From Coniochaeta sp. PMI_546 (lineage: Eukaryota > Ascomycota > Sordariomycetes > Coniochaetales > Coniochaetaceae), in the NCBI GenBank assembly GCA_021432605.1, contig MU271150.1, positions 1,922,001 through 1,986,000 of the forward strand: 64,000 nt of DNA, read 5' to 3'. Both the position numbers and the translations under genes were made by a program. Positions 54,755 through 64,000 of the stretch are shown in pieces. Under the pieces are notes generated by a model. It ran no database searches. It was not told the origin of the DNA and saw only the letters and a program-made list of their open reading frames with translations. Numbering within the stretch: position 1 is the stretch's first letter; the number at the start of each line of letters is the position of its first letter.

Positions 54755-57700
54755 CTAAGGAGTGATGTGACGGCGAGACGCAGAGTCCGAACCGGACACA
54801 GACCTTCTTGCGTCCACAACCTCGGCAGACCTGCCGAGGAGATCCATATCCACGTCCACCCGGCCGATGCTCCCTTGGCTGACGTGGCCAAAGTTGGCCG
54901 ACTGGTGAGCATACGGGGCCGTCGGCTCTCCCAGGTCGATCTGGCTGAAGTCGTCGCTGGCGTTGACGGACGACGTAGACGAGAGCCGCTTCTGCGAAGA
55001 GGTACGCTCAAAAGGCAGTCGCGACGTCGACGCACTGGCCGAATGTCCCAGGTTTGATCCTCTGCTCGACCCCGGCACCAGAAGGTTCAGAGACAAGTTT
55101 CTTTTATGCTGCTCCGCCCCATCCGACTGCCGCCTCGAGCTCTTGCGTGGCACTTGCGGTACCGAAGGCAGATCCGCGTACGGGGATTTCCCGTCCGCAC
55201 CGTCACCAGCATCCATGAAACCGGCCGGGCCATCGGATTGCTCTAGCGTCTCCAAATCATCAAACTCGTCGTCTTTGGGACTTCCGTCAGCATCCAGCAA
55301 TTCCCTCTCCGCAGGCTGTTGGTTATCAGAATGCACCACCGTTGGCCTCGGACTCCGCTTCACATCATCCTCATCATCTGAGTCGATAGGCCCATGCCGC
55401 AACACGCCCATCGCAACAGGGACGCCTTCTGGCGGCGGATCGTCGTCGAACTCTCCGCCCCGAGCCCGCATAGCCGGCGGCATCCGCGAGCTTCGCACGA
55501 CCTCAAATCCTTTACCCTTTTCCTTACTCTTGCCGCCCAAGAGACTACGAAACCACCCGGTAGCAGAAGCTATCGGCTTGGTAGGATCTGCCGGCCCCGT
55601 TCTAAGCTTGCGATTTGGTGCGTCCGAGTTCAGCCTCTCACCCCGGACTCCGTAGTAGAAGTCGACTTCTCTTGTTGAATAATCCTGCCTAGGAACCGGG
55701 TTCGCGCTCGGCTGACCGTACGGGGCTGGAGTGGCAGCCCTGGAAATGTCGACTCCCAGTTCAGCAGGATCTGCAGGGCCTCCAAGCAGGCCAAGGCCTG
55801 CTCTCTGAGACAGGTCGCCACTAGCCCACGACCCGCGGTTCGCGCCTAGCGGTGATTGGTTTTCTAATGTCGTGCGTCGACGAGGCGGGCGATAGAATGG
55901 ATCTGCAGGGTTGAGAGGCAGTGCGTTCGTACTTTGCCGCCCAGGGATGCCCGGCGACGGCAAGAACGAGAACGTACTTGCCTCTCCTGGTGTGGTTGGT
56001 GCGAATGAGCTCGCCCTCTCAAGGTTTCTAGCTCCGGCATCCAGGCTTGCCACGTCCATAGCTGACGAAGTCCTCTGTCTCTGCAGGAAGACGCCCATGC
56101 TGCCGGCAGACTCGCTTCTGATGCGACCGCCGGCCATGACATATCCAGACTTTGATGCTTCCTCGGTATCGAGTATCGCCGAAGTTGAGAGCTGGCTATG
56201 CCTTGAGGGACCATTCTCCCTCCTTGAAGTACGTCTCGAGAGCTGGCGCATTCCAAAAATCTTGGAGAGACCACCGCGAGTCTGCCCGCGGACGTCATCA
56301 CCACCGGCACCGGCCATCCTGGCAATGACTTCCACTATTGTCTGTAACGCATTGAGGAGGAAGCCCAACACCAGCACGCCGGCATGCGCCAACAGGATAG
56401 CATATCCTATCCAACCCTTGGCGCCCTCATTCACTCCAAGGGAGGGTATAAAGGCGATCATCATCATCACCGTGACGAGCCGCACTGCTGCGAACAGTGT
56501 ATGATACGCATTCATGGAGGTTGGTGAATGGAAGGGGCGGAACGCGTGGAGCGTGAGGATCTGTATGACCTCGCAAATAGCCAGGATCACAAGCTGGGCT
56601 ACACCGGCGGGCTGCACCGCACCGATGGCGATTCCTCGCAAGAAAGTAAGTAGCACCGGGATGAGTGCAAATGCTGCAGCTTCGTCCGAATATGTGTTGT
56701 AAAGAGGGCCGTAAAGGAGCAATGTCGGCAGGTCATCGTATAAGAAGGCCCGAGGCTTCGTCGATGCGATCAGGTGGAGGAGCCATGCAGCGAACCCAAC
56801 AATCAGAACCAGGGTAATGACAGCCAAGGCCACTGTGTAGGCCGGCGACTCGCTAGCTACAACCATTTGGAATGTTGACAGCGCCACGATCGGGAGGAGG
56901 AAGTAGTTGAAGACGATGCGGATGACGTTGCCGATGGAGAACGGAATGTTCTTGGCGCGTAGATCCTGTTCTTGAATATTATTCACGAATCGATAGACCC
57001 ATTGTACCGCGAACCCGGCCTGGACCAGAACGAGCACCGAGGCGATGATGACGAGCAGCCATATCATCATGCCCGCCCAGATGTCTTCAACATTGGCCAT
57101 TCCCACGAGCTGTGCCAGTTCCTGCAGCCCGTAAGACCCTTCGGTCACGTAGATGCCGTCCACCAAGCTCTGCCAGCCGGGTTGTTTGGCCACAAAGCTC
57201 TCGTTGAACATCAGCGTCGACCAGGACGCCTGGCTGACGATCGGCTGATAAAAGCCAGGATAGCTCAGAGTCAGACCGCCTGTGAGCGCAATGAACTGGA
57301 TATACTGCAGGCAGTCTCCAAAGCCAGGGGTCACCAGGCGAAGTAGGTCGGCATCTCGACCATAGTTAGACGTCAGGTGGAAAACATCGGACGTTCCCCA
57401 GGGACTAAATATGCCTGCGAAGAGGGTACCGAACCCGACGAACAGCAGGATTATCAGCGGTAATATCTTCAACATCCAAGCTAAGCCTCCCAGGTCAGGG
57501 GTTATGGTTGCGGACACGCATCCAATATTTGTTGATTTAGAGTCGCCGTAGATGATCAAGAAGGTGGCTGACAACGACGCGAAGGCGTAAGTCGAGAAGA
57601 AATCGTGCGTCATGGTAACAGACGGTAGTGCATATGGCATAAGTCTGCACTCGATGGTTAGCTGTCTGCCTGACTTCGTGACTATATAAGGTCGCCGCCA

Positions 57701-58145
57701 CATACATTTCAGATGTGTTGAAGATAGGGCCAAGAGGACATGTTGCATTGGTCAAGGACGTATTGCAAAAGTTGGTGTTGTCGCTCCACGGTTCGTATGT
57801 AAGAAAGTCGACCTTGCTATGGAGAGTTGTGAGCTTCGGCGCAGCAGAGTCTGGCTCCGGCTCGCCTAGGATCTTCCCATCCAGCTTCGTCGGATCCGTC
57901 CAGGCAGTGCTGTTAGGCGGCGGCAGCGTCACGTTGTATAGTGAGCCCGTCACATTTCCCCACATAGTCACTCGGAGAGTGTGACTTGGATTCTCCGTAT
58001 CGAACCAAGCATGGACTTCGCTTGGCAGCCATTGCAGTAATGTGGGCTGGTTGTATCGATATGAGTCCGGCAGGCAGTTTTCAAAGGGCACCTTGACGGC
58101 CGTGACCGGTCGCAAAACGACGCATGCCAGCAGCATCAGCGCCAT
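54755..58145 (-). CDS. Fungal TRP / ML-domain membrane protein (FLC/Pkd2-like)
   Basis: Multi-span membrane protein of the fungal TRP-like channel / flavin-carrier family, linked in yeasts to calcium signalling and wall integrity. Exons on the minus strand: 58145-57706 and 57644-54755, 1109 aa. A hydrophobic leader (MALMLLACVVLRPVTA) precedes an ML-like domain with VPFENCLPDSYRYNQP and paired Cys (NTNFCNTSLTNATCPLG). Splicing gives FNTSEILMPYALPS. Some nine membrane spans lie between residues about 155 and 590, including MLKILPLIILLFVGFGTLFA and GMMIWLLVIIASVLVLVQAG. The C-terminal 500 residues are Ser/Pro/Arg-rich and cytosolic. An in-frame ATG at 58,490 would add 115 residues; I prefer 58,145 because it gives a direct signal peptide. 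Confidence 0.9.
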
Positions 58146-60159
58146 GTTGGCGACGAATCTTGAAGGAGTCCACGATCGGTATCGGATGGGTATTGTCCTC
58201 AATCCGCGTGGAAGGACCGCTGTACCCTCAGCAGGGCCTCGTCGCGCCCTTGATAAGCGTAGATTATCATGACTACGCTCCAAATCCCCCAAAGTCCTCC
58301 TCAACCGGCGTCCATCCGAAGGAATCCCCGATCCTCGAGATCCGAGAAGCCCGATCTCTTCTTCAGGGCGACAGCAGCAGTGCCTAGAGCTCCAATACTT
58401 TACTCCATCTGTTGGCTCGGGCTGAAATTCGGCGGCAGCAACGGGGCAAGGAGTGACTCGGATACCGGAAACATCATGGACTTTTCGCATTGTTGAGAAA
58501 GCCAAGCGTTCGGGACGGCAGGAAGTTTGGACGGCGAGACGTTGTTGCAGGCATTGACCTCTCTATACCATTCCGCTCATCTTGCTGTCGGGACGGTGTG
58601 ATCTGACGATCGCAGGCCTCTAAGGATGCGATGGGGTGATGGACGATGGAAGAAATGTTGGGTTTAGAAGATGCAGTGCCGTCCAGCGCAGGTCGATAAC
58701 GATAGGAGGATGGCTGTGCACCACCCTTGCAGGGTACGTACCACCCTGCCGTAGTTCTTCTACCTTAGCGTTGTCGCAGGTTTCCGAAATCCATCCAACC
58801 TAGCGCGCTTATGACGTGAAGCTGGTGAGACTAGGCCTTAATGGAGTAAAGTGCGCATTCAGGACTGGCAAATGTCAACCGAGTGAAACCCGGAGACTCA
58901 CGGTAAAGAGAAGTGCCCGGTTCTAGGATAGCAGTCTGGTCCCTCGGAAAAGGGCGCTGACAGGATGATAAGTCGGGCCTGTCGTATGGAATCTGGACTC
59001 TAGAGAAGACCACGAGTAGAAAACAACTCTACCGGCACTGTCATTTACACTGGTAACACAAAGAGGAACCCCGCAGAACGGTCCAGCCACATGGATGATG
59101 GATGTCGACGGTGAGTCTGGGGTTAATCACCAAAATGTTCCGGTAGAAATTGATGAAGCTGCAGAAGAGAGACATTGCAATATCCATCCGTTGATTACCT
59201 ACTCCCTAATGTCAAACTTCCTGCTTCCTGTGCTGTTTCTTCTTGACATCCACATTTCCTTCCAGACGCAACAGCAAAGAAATACGAACCGTGACGCTCA
59301 GCCTCCCGCAGTTCGGGAACCCTGGTGCACCAATGGTACGGCGGCAACCTATTTTCAGAAACACGAAACTCTACTAGACTTGGTATGGTAGCCAGGTGGG
59401 TAGTGGCTTGCATATGGAGCGTCTCGCCCGTCCGCTAAGAAGGGCTGTCTTGGCATTTCGTGGCGTTCAACAAGAGTGTCTCTCGACCAACTCGCTATCG
59501 TCCCGTGTGTGTTATCGACGCTTCATCTTCATGACAACGACGAGCAGAACAGTACCTCAATCCAGGAGACTTAATAGCCTTCTAGATGGGTACACCAATG
59601 GATGCCAAAACAACGGATGATTCTCGAAAACCTGCACTGATCCTTTGCTCGCAGATCAAGGAAGCCCACATCTGAGTGCGAAATCCTTACCATGCGATCT
59701 AATAGTTCATGCGATAATACGTATACGAACAAAAACAAGGCGATGGAAGTCTGCATCGAGATCCAACAAGAAGACCTTGCAGCAATGAAACATTCCTGTT
59801 TGGTGCTCCAATGACACGAATGACGTGTCTCTGCCATTTGTGCTACAAAGTCCGACGTCAATATACGGAGTATGACTTCCACTGCCGGCTTGAAGTAACG
59901 ACACAACGGGCATTCTGGGTTACGCCATATTGTCCTCGTGTTATACGGAGGTACGGACCATAGACTGCGCACGACGATGATCAGAGACACATCTCTCTAC
60001 CCCGTAGTATGATCAATGCATATAATCTATGGGAGCTACTCATGTAAGCGAATGTCGAGCCTACCACTGTATTGGTCTTGCGTGAGCCTTGTTGATGTAT
60101 TGTGACAAATCTCCTGTGCAGTTCACAGATCGTCGTAACTTAGAACCCGGCTGCCGACG
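58146..60159. other. Intergenic between TRP-like gene and MLH2-like gene
   Basis: About 2 kb. The first 345 bases remain open in the TRP-like frame (possible longer N-terminus). The rest shows no supportable gene; open frames of up to 139 codons at 59.5-60.0 kb have no protein character. No repeats of note. Confidence 0.4.
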
Positions 60160-62973
60160 TCAGGGGCCTATCATCTGGCTTTTATCTGCACTGCTTTCAC
60201 ACTCGCGACCTGCGGAACCATTGAATCCAGCCTGGCAAACGCTTTCCAGATCATCAAATCCCAGCCCTGAGAGAAGCTCTCTCACTCGGCGCCGTATGTC
60301 GCTGAGCTCAGATTGGCTGCGGTGGCGATCCAGCGCGTTTTCCCCCGTAACATCTAGCACGTAGTGGTTCTGCTCCATTGTGAAAGACCGGCAGAGCTGC
60401 TGCATGTCAATCTGTACGGTCTGCATCAAGTTGTGCGTTTCCTCTCCCGCCGGGGTAGACTCAAGAGGCAACATGCAAGACTTTACACGCTGAAGTTCGC
60501 GTGGCTTGCTCGCCGACCGCGAGCGCTCCTTCGACGTCAGATGCACTCGTGAATCTCCAGGAGGCAGGCCAGTTTTGACAGGAGCCTTGTCTTTGAGCAC
60601 GTCAGATTGAGCCTGAGCACCTTGCCTCGGTGCCTCCACAGAGGGTATTACTGCTGGAGTATCCCCAGGGTCCGCTGAACTATCGAGCCATCCGCCCATC
60701 GTCTCTCTCAGTCTGCGGTTCTCAGCGAGGACTTGTCTGCGTCGTGTGGCTCCCAACTCTATGTTGACGTCCGGTTCTTCCATCACCAATCTCGGATGGC
60801 CAGCCCGGTCATTGTTCGACCTATCACTTGAACCAGGTCTTCTTCTCTTAAGGCGGTTAGATTTTCGAGTGTTGAAGTGAGGTAATTCTTGAACCCAGTT
60901 GTTATCCTGCTCTTGTGATGAAGGATACTGACAACTGCTGCCTTCGGGTTTTCGATAAGCCCTCTCTCCATGTCGACCAGGTGCAACAGAGCCTTGCGAC
61001 CCCCGGCGGACACCTAGCTCGTGTTGCACTCCCTGAGCGGTGTCAGAGTCGCCTATTCTCGGATTGGATATAGGTGATCGGTATGCCCCGCCTGGAACAC
61101 CTGGTGCGTGAAGGTGAGTTGCTGGTATCGGCGCGAGAACCTGCTTTCCAAAAGCTCCCTCGGTATCAGGACGTCCCACCAAAGGAATTTCACGGACAGG
61201 GCGCGCAACAAGCGAATCAGCCTGGGAAGCAGTCGCATGCGTTCTGTCCTCTGTCAGTCGTGTCTGCGGAGTTGGCTGTGACACTACGTCCCCGCCTCGG
61301 CTAGCAGCCGCACTGGACTTTGCAATGACCCAGGGATTCAGAACCTTGGAAGGCAAGGTAGCGGCGCTTCCAAAGTCTCGTTGAGCACCCTCATCTCTGC
61401 CGTGGGTTTGACGGTTAATGGCGATGCCTCCATCCTCGTGCTCGTCGCGCGAAGACATGTCTACTCTCCATCCTCTGCTTATCTGAGCTCCTCGGTCATC
61501 TTGCGAACCGTAGATACTAGAAGCGTGTAAGTCCTGTATAGGTCGTGATCTCGGTTCATCGGAAGATGGCGGAGATACATATGGTAAGGCCTGTTCCCGT
61601 CTATTAACACCGCTAACTGTCATACGTGGGCGTGTCGAGAGCTGCTGTGTCCCTGCCTGGCTGGTGCTTATAAGGCCTGGAATCCATGAGCTGACTGAAG
61701 CATCGCTGCCACTAATGAGCGGGGATGGCGGGCTGACAACCGGTGTATGTCGTAGAGAAGGAAGGCGAGGACCATGCTCTTGGGGTATGGCGACCTTAGA
61801 GGCCGGGTGGGACGACGGCGTTGCAAGCTGTGCGCCATGATCTCCATATAGATGGTTAGAAGTGGGAGGGGTAGAGTACACATCCTCGAGGAGACGCCCA
61901 AAGACCTCGATGAGACGATGCGAGTTCACAAATAGTACTTCGTCCTTGGATGGCTCAATGTTAGGATCGTAGCTTTTTGGAGGGCAATTTATGTTGACAG
62001 CCAGAAATGGGTTCTTTAGTGTGATGGTCGAGCCGTCCGACGCAAGCGTCCGGCTAAGGCAAGCCCTGAAAGCTGAGTAAAGGATCTTGATCGTTCCTTT
62101 AGAGGATGAGACAGGCCTTGCATCAACCGAGAACCACGCGCCCTTGGATATCTTGGTAGGATCTGCTCCCGGCTGTGGGAGCAGTGCATCAATGATGTAG
62201 TTGCCTTCTACCTGGACCCTGAAGATAGCGGCGAGGTTGTCACTGGCTGAGTTCGTCATATCCTGGACTCGTCTGTTGGTCTTTTCCACACATTGAGAGA
62301 CTAGCTCGGCGCCAAAAACCTGCAAAGCTGCTTGTTTGATTGTGGGATGTGATCCGGGAGCGTAGGACCATGCGGCTTTTAGCTGCTCATGAACCCTGAA
62401 AATGAGTTTGACGTGTGGCTTTGCAAAGGCGTATGAATGTAGAAGGTGCTTGATCTTCGGTATCGTTTTGGCGGCTTCTTTGAGTGCCCACTGCTTCCGA
62501 ACAGGAATCTTAGCGAACAGATCCGTGACCTTCACAGCAGTGCCGACAGGTGCAGCTACTCGCTCGATTTTGGCAACACCACCATTTGCCGAGAGATACA
62601 GCTTCGCCGCAGTAGACTCTCCAGCTGTTCGGGTGACGATCTGGAGTGTGGACAGGGTCGAGGCACTGGCTAAAGCATCCCCTCGAAATCCAAGGGTGAC
62701 ACCTCCGACTGTTTGAATGTCCTCGAAGTTTCTAAGTTTGCTCGTGCAGCCGCGATGGCCAAGGGCTGCGAAGTCGTCTGAATGAATCCCCTGGCCATTG
62801 TCTCGGACCTCGATGCTGTCTACACAGTTTGCTGATATGAAGACGTCGACAGACGTGGCACGGGCATCAATGGCATTGTCAACCAGCTCCTTCACAACTG
62901 CAACAGGACTCGAGTACACGAGAGGAGAGCCCAAGAGCCGGATAGTCTCTTGAGGTAGAGCAGCAATAGGCAT
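60160..62973 (-). CDS. MLH2: MutL homologue without endonuclease motif (MLH2/PMS1-human type)
   Basis: Nuclear mismatch-repair accessory protein expected to pair with Mlh1. Intronless, 937 aa. The GHL ATPase N-terminus is complete: KELVDNAIDA at residues 28-37 with the catalytic Glu and the Mg-binding Asn, DNGQGI at 58-63, the lid GHRGCTSK at 72-79 and GFRGDALAS at 95-103. The transducer-like region runs to about residue 370. The remaining 560 residues are mostly low-complexity, and the DQHA-x2-E-x4-E endonuclease motif of Pms1/Mlh3 is absent. A short conserved-looking end contains QIDMQQLCRSFTMEQNHYVL. Lack of the motif and the ETIRLLGSPLVYSSPVAVVK start fit Mlh2 rather than Mlh3. The open frame runs 20 codons further upstream, but the first suitable ATG is at 62,973. 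Confidence 0.8.
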   Translation of the reverse strand: MPIAALPQETIRLLGSPLVYSSPVAVVKELVDNAIDARATSVDVFISANCVDSIEVRDNGQGIHSDDFAALGHRGCTSKLRNFEDIQTVGGVTLGFRGDALASASTLSTLQIVTRTAGESTAAKLYLSANGGVAKIERVAAPVGTAVKVTDLFAKIPVRKQWALKEAAKTIPKIKHLLHSYAFAKPHVKLIFRVHEQLKAAWSYAPGSHPTIKQAALQVFGAELVSQCVEKTNRRVQDMTNSASDNLAAIFRVQVEGNYIIDALLPQPGADPTKISKGAWFSVDARPVSSSKGTIKILYSAFRACLSRTLASDGSTITLKNPFLAVNINCPPKSYDPNIEPSKDEVLFVNSHRLIEVFGRLLEDVYSTPPTSNHLYGDHGAQLATPSSHPASKVAIPQEHGPRLPSLRHTPVVSPPSPLISGSDASVSSWIPGLISTSQAGTQQLSTRPRMTVSGVNRREQALPYVSPPSSDEPRSRPIQDLHASSIYGSQDDRGAQISRGWRVDMSSRDEHEDGGIAINRQTHGRDEGAQRDFGSAATLPSKVLNPWVIAKSSAAASRGGDVVSQPTPQTRLTEDRTHATASQADSLVARPVREIPLVGRPDTEGAFGKQVLAPIPATHLHAPGVPGGAYRSPISNPRIGDSDTAQGVQHELGVRRGSQGSVAPGRHGERAYRKPEGSSCQYPSSQEQDNNWVQELPHFNTRKSNRLKRRRPGSSDRSNNDRAGHPRLVMEEPDVNIELGATRRRQVLAENRRLRETMGGWLDSSADPGDTPAVIPSVEAPRQGAQAQSDVLKDKAPVKTGLPPGDSRVHLTSKERSRSASKPRELQRVKSCMLPLESTPAGEETHNLMQTVQIDMQQLCRSFTMEQNHYVLDVTGENALDRHRSQSELSDIRRRVRELLSGLGFDDLESVCQAGFNGSAGRECESSADKSQMIGP

Positions 62974-63678
62974 GTTTACGGGTCGAGAACAGAGGCGTAA
63001 GAGATACGTAAAACAAGGAGAGACAGAGTACAATGCATTTCCAGGAACACTGAAATAGACTGTTGAGAACTTGAGGAGAATGGCTGCCTGTACTGTTTAA
63101 AGATTCATCATGGATGAATGTAAGACTACCGCAGGCTGCTTGTGAAGCCGAGAGTTGGACGACAGAGAATGAATCAAGATGAGTACTCAACCTCAGCCAT
63201 GAGATTCATGTCCAGCTTGATGTTCAACAATCACAAGGGGAACTACACACGACCAAAGCGAAGAAGGAAAGAACATACCATGCCTAGCAATTTCCCCAAT
63301 ACCCGCTACCTGAGCACGTTGCCAGAACTTGGAGCATCAAAAGTTGCCGGCAGGGCGGGGAGGAAAGAAGGAAGGAGCGCCCTTTCCCTAAATATCCCCA
63401 TCGGACTTGAACGTGAAGCTGGAGATGCGGAGGATCTCATGTGTCATAGTAATCTAGTCCGTCGGTCCTTCCTCGAACTCGACTTACAGAACCTTATACA
63501 CGTTGCTGACTCATCCACTTAACCGGACCTGATTTGGTACTGTGTACGAAGGTACATACCTACCGCGCGGCTCCTGCCCCGCGCACGTCAGGTAACCCCT
63601 CCACCACACTCACCTCAGACCTGGGCTTATGAAGCTATCCAAAGGACATCACATCACAAACCTAACAAACCCTTCAAG
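62974..63678. promoter_or_regulatory. Divergent intergenic between MLH2-like gene and RIB4
   Basis: About 700 bp between divergent starts. No further gene is supported. The stretch just before RIB4 is C/A-rich (leader-like), with AACAAACCC words before the ATG. Confidence 0.4.
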
Positions 63679-64000
63679 ATGCACTCAGACACCAAAGGCC
63701 CGGCGCCCCAAGTCCACGACGGCAGCGCACTGCGCGTCGGCATCGTCCACGCGCGCTGGAATGACAGCATAATCCAGCCGCTGCTGGAGGGCACAAAGGC
63801 CAAGCTCCTCGCCTGCGGCGTCAAGGAGAGCAACATCGTCGTCGAGTCCGTCCCCGGCTCGTGGGAGCTGCCAATTGCAGTCCAGAGGTCTGTCTTTTCA
63901 CTCTACCCTTCTCGCATCTCTATGGTGATATTCAATTACTAACCCGGCACGCAACAACAAGACTTTACGCAGCCTCCCAGGTGCAGTCCTCCTCCTCCTC
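63679..64000 (+). CDS. RIB4: 6,7-dimethyl-8-ribityllumazine synthase, 5' part only
   Basis: Penultimate enzyme of riboflavin synthesis, joining 5-amino-6-ribitylaminouracil and 3,4-dihydroxybutanone phosphate. The gene runs off the right edge of the window. Exon 1 is 63679-63887; a 74-nt intron (63888-63961) leads to exon 2 from 63,962. Visible family features are RVGIVHARWNDSIIQPLLEG (the N-terminal strand with the substrate-contacting aromatic), then VKESNIVVESVPGSWELP (the GS[WF/YE]ELP block) and, after splicing, RLYAASQ. The reading frame is still open at base 64,000. The second exon shows an unusual run of Ser codons (TCC) at the very end of the window. Confidence 0.93.

Noticed and set aside
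59571-59990. 139-codon minus-strand frame upstream of the TRP-like gene
   Set aside because: It has irregular composition with many Cys and Trp, no start support and no similarity recognised.
1-64000. Secondary-metabolite cluster, transposon, CRISPR or mating-type locus
   Set aside because: I see no backbone enzyme, transposase, reverse transcriptase, terminal inverted repeat or spaced repeat array. The HMG-box gene is not flanked by genes typical of a MAT locus (no APN2 or SLA2 type neighbour recognised).

Overview
The window is nuclear DNA of a filamentous ascomycete, most likely a Sordariomycete. The evidence is short introns (about 50-130 nt) with GTRNGT-type donors and CTRAC-like branch sites, long intergenic spaces, a Zn2Cys6 regulator, a fungal CCH1 calcium channel, a fungal TRP/ML-domain membrane protein and fungal-length housekeeping proteins. 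I see no transposon, rRNA, tRNA or CRISPR. I rebuilt exon structures by hand from splice sites and from reading-frame closure; all proposed spliced coding sequences are whole numbers of codons.

Layout. 0.6-1.9 kb (+): THO3/TEX1-type mRNA export WD40 protein. 4.0-7.1 kb (+): Zn2Cys6 transcription factor. 7.9-9.5 kb (-): PAP2 lipid phosphatase. 11.4-12.7 kb (-): mitochondrial ribosomal protein uL2m. 14.1-15.8 kb (+): B-type cyclin. 15.8-23.2 kb is gene-poor, with two small hypothetical genes on the minus strand (17.2-17.8 and 19.6-19.9 kb). 23.2-29.8 kb (-): calcium channel CCH1. 31.4-34.0 kb (+): chromatin protein with DDT-like, WHIM-like and PHD modules. 38.1-40.0 kb (+): HMG-box protein. 40.9-41.4 kb (+): EMC5. 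44.0-44.8 kb (-): BTB (T1-type) protein. 46.3-46.8 kb (+): RNA polymerase II subunit RPB4. 47.6-48.7 kb (-): single-pass wall-sensor-like membrane protein. 49.5-51.7 kb (-): PUF6. 52.1-53.3 kb (+): ACL4. 53.5-54.2 kb (-): GIR2. 54.8-58.1 kb (-): TRP/ML-domain membrane protein. 60.2-63.0 kb (-): MLH2-type MutL homologue. 63.7 kb to the window end (+): start of RIB4 (lumazine synthase).

This is not a biosynthetic cluster or a mobile island. The genes are mostly housekeeping: mRNA export, transcription, ribosome assembly, translation control, cell cycle, repair and riboflavin synthesis, plus membrane signalling. The clearest functional pairing is PUF6 and ACL4, two 60S-assembly genes divergent from a 400-bp intergenic space that carries two AAAATTTT octamers.

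The most useful observations are structural. Seven of about 29 introns are multiples of three without in-frame stops (three of the four in THO3, the first in cyclin B, and a probable one in the HMG-box gene), so naive ORFs read through them. A short 3' exon restores a plausible C-terminus to the BTB protein. CCH1 shows an apparent N/E/E/E pore and a charge-poor domain IV sensor. A 240-bp tract at 42.4 kb is nearly free of C. I did not find a convincing new multi-gene system.
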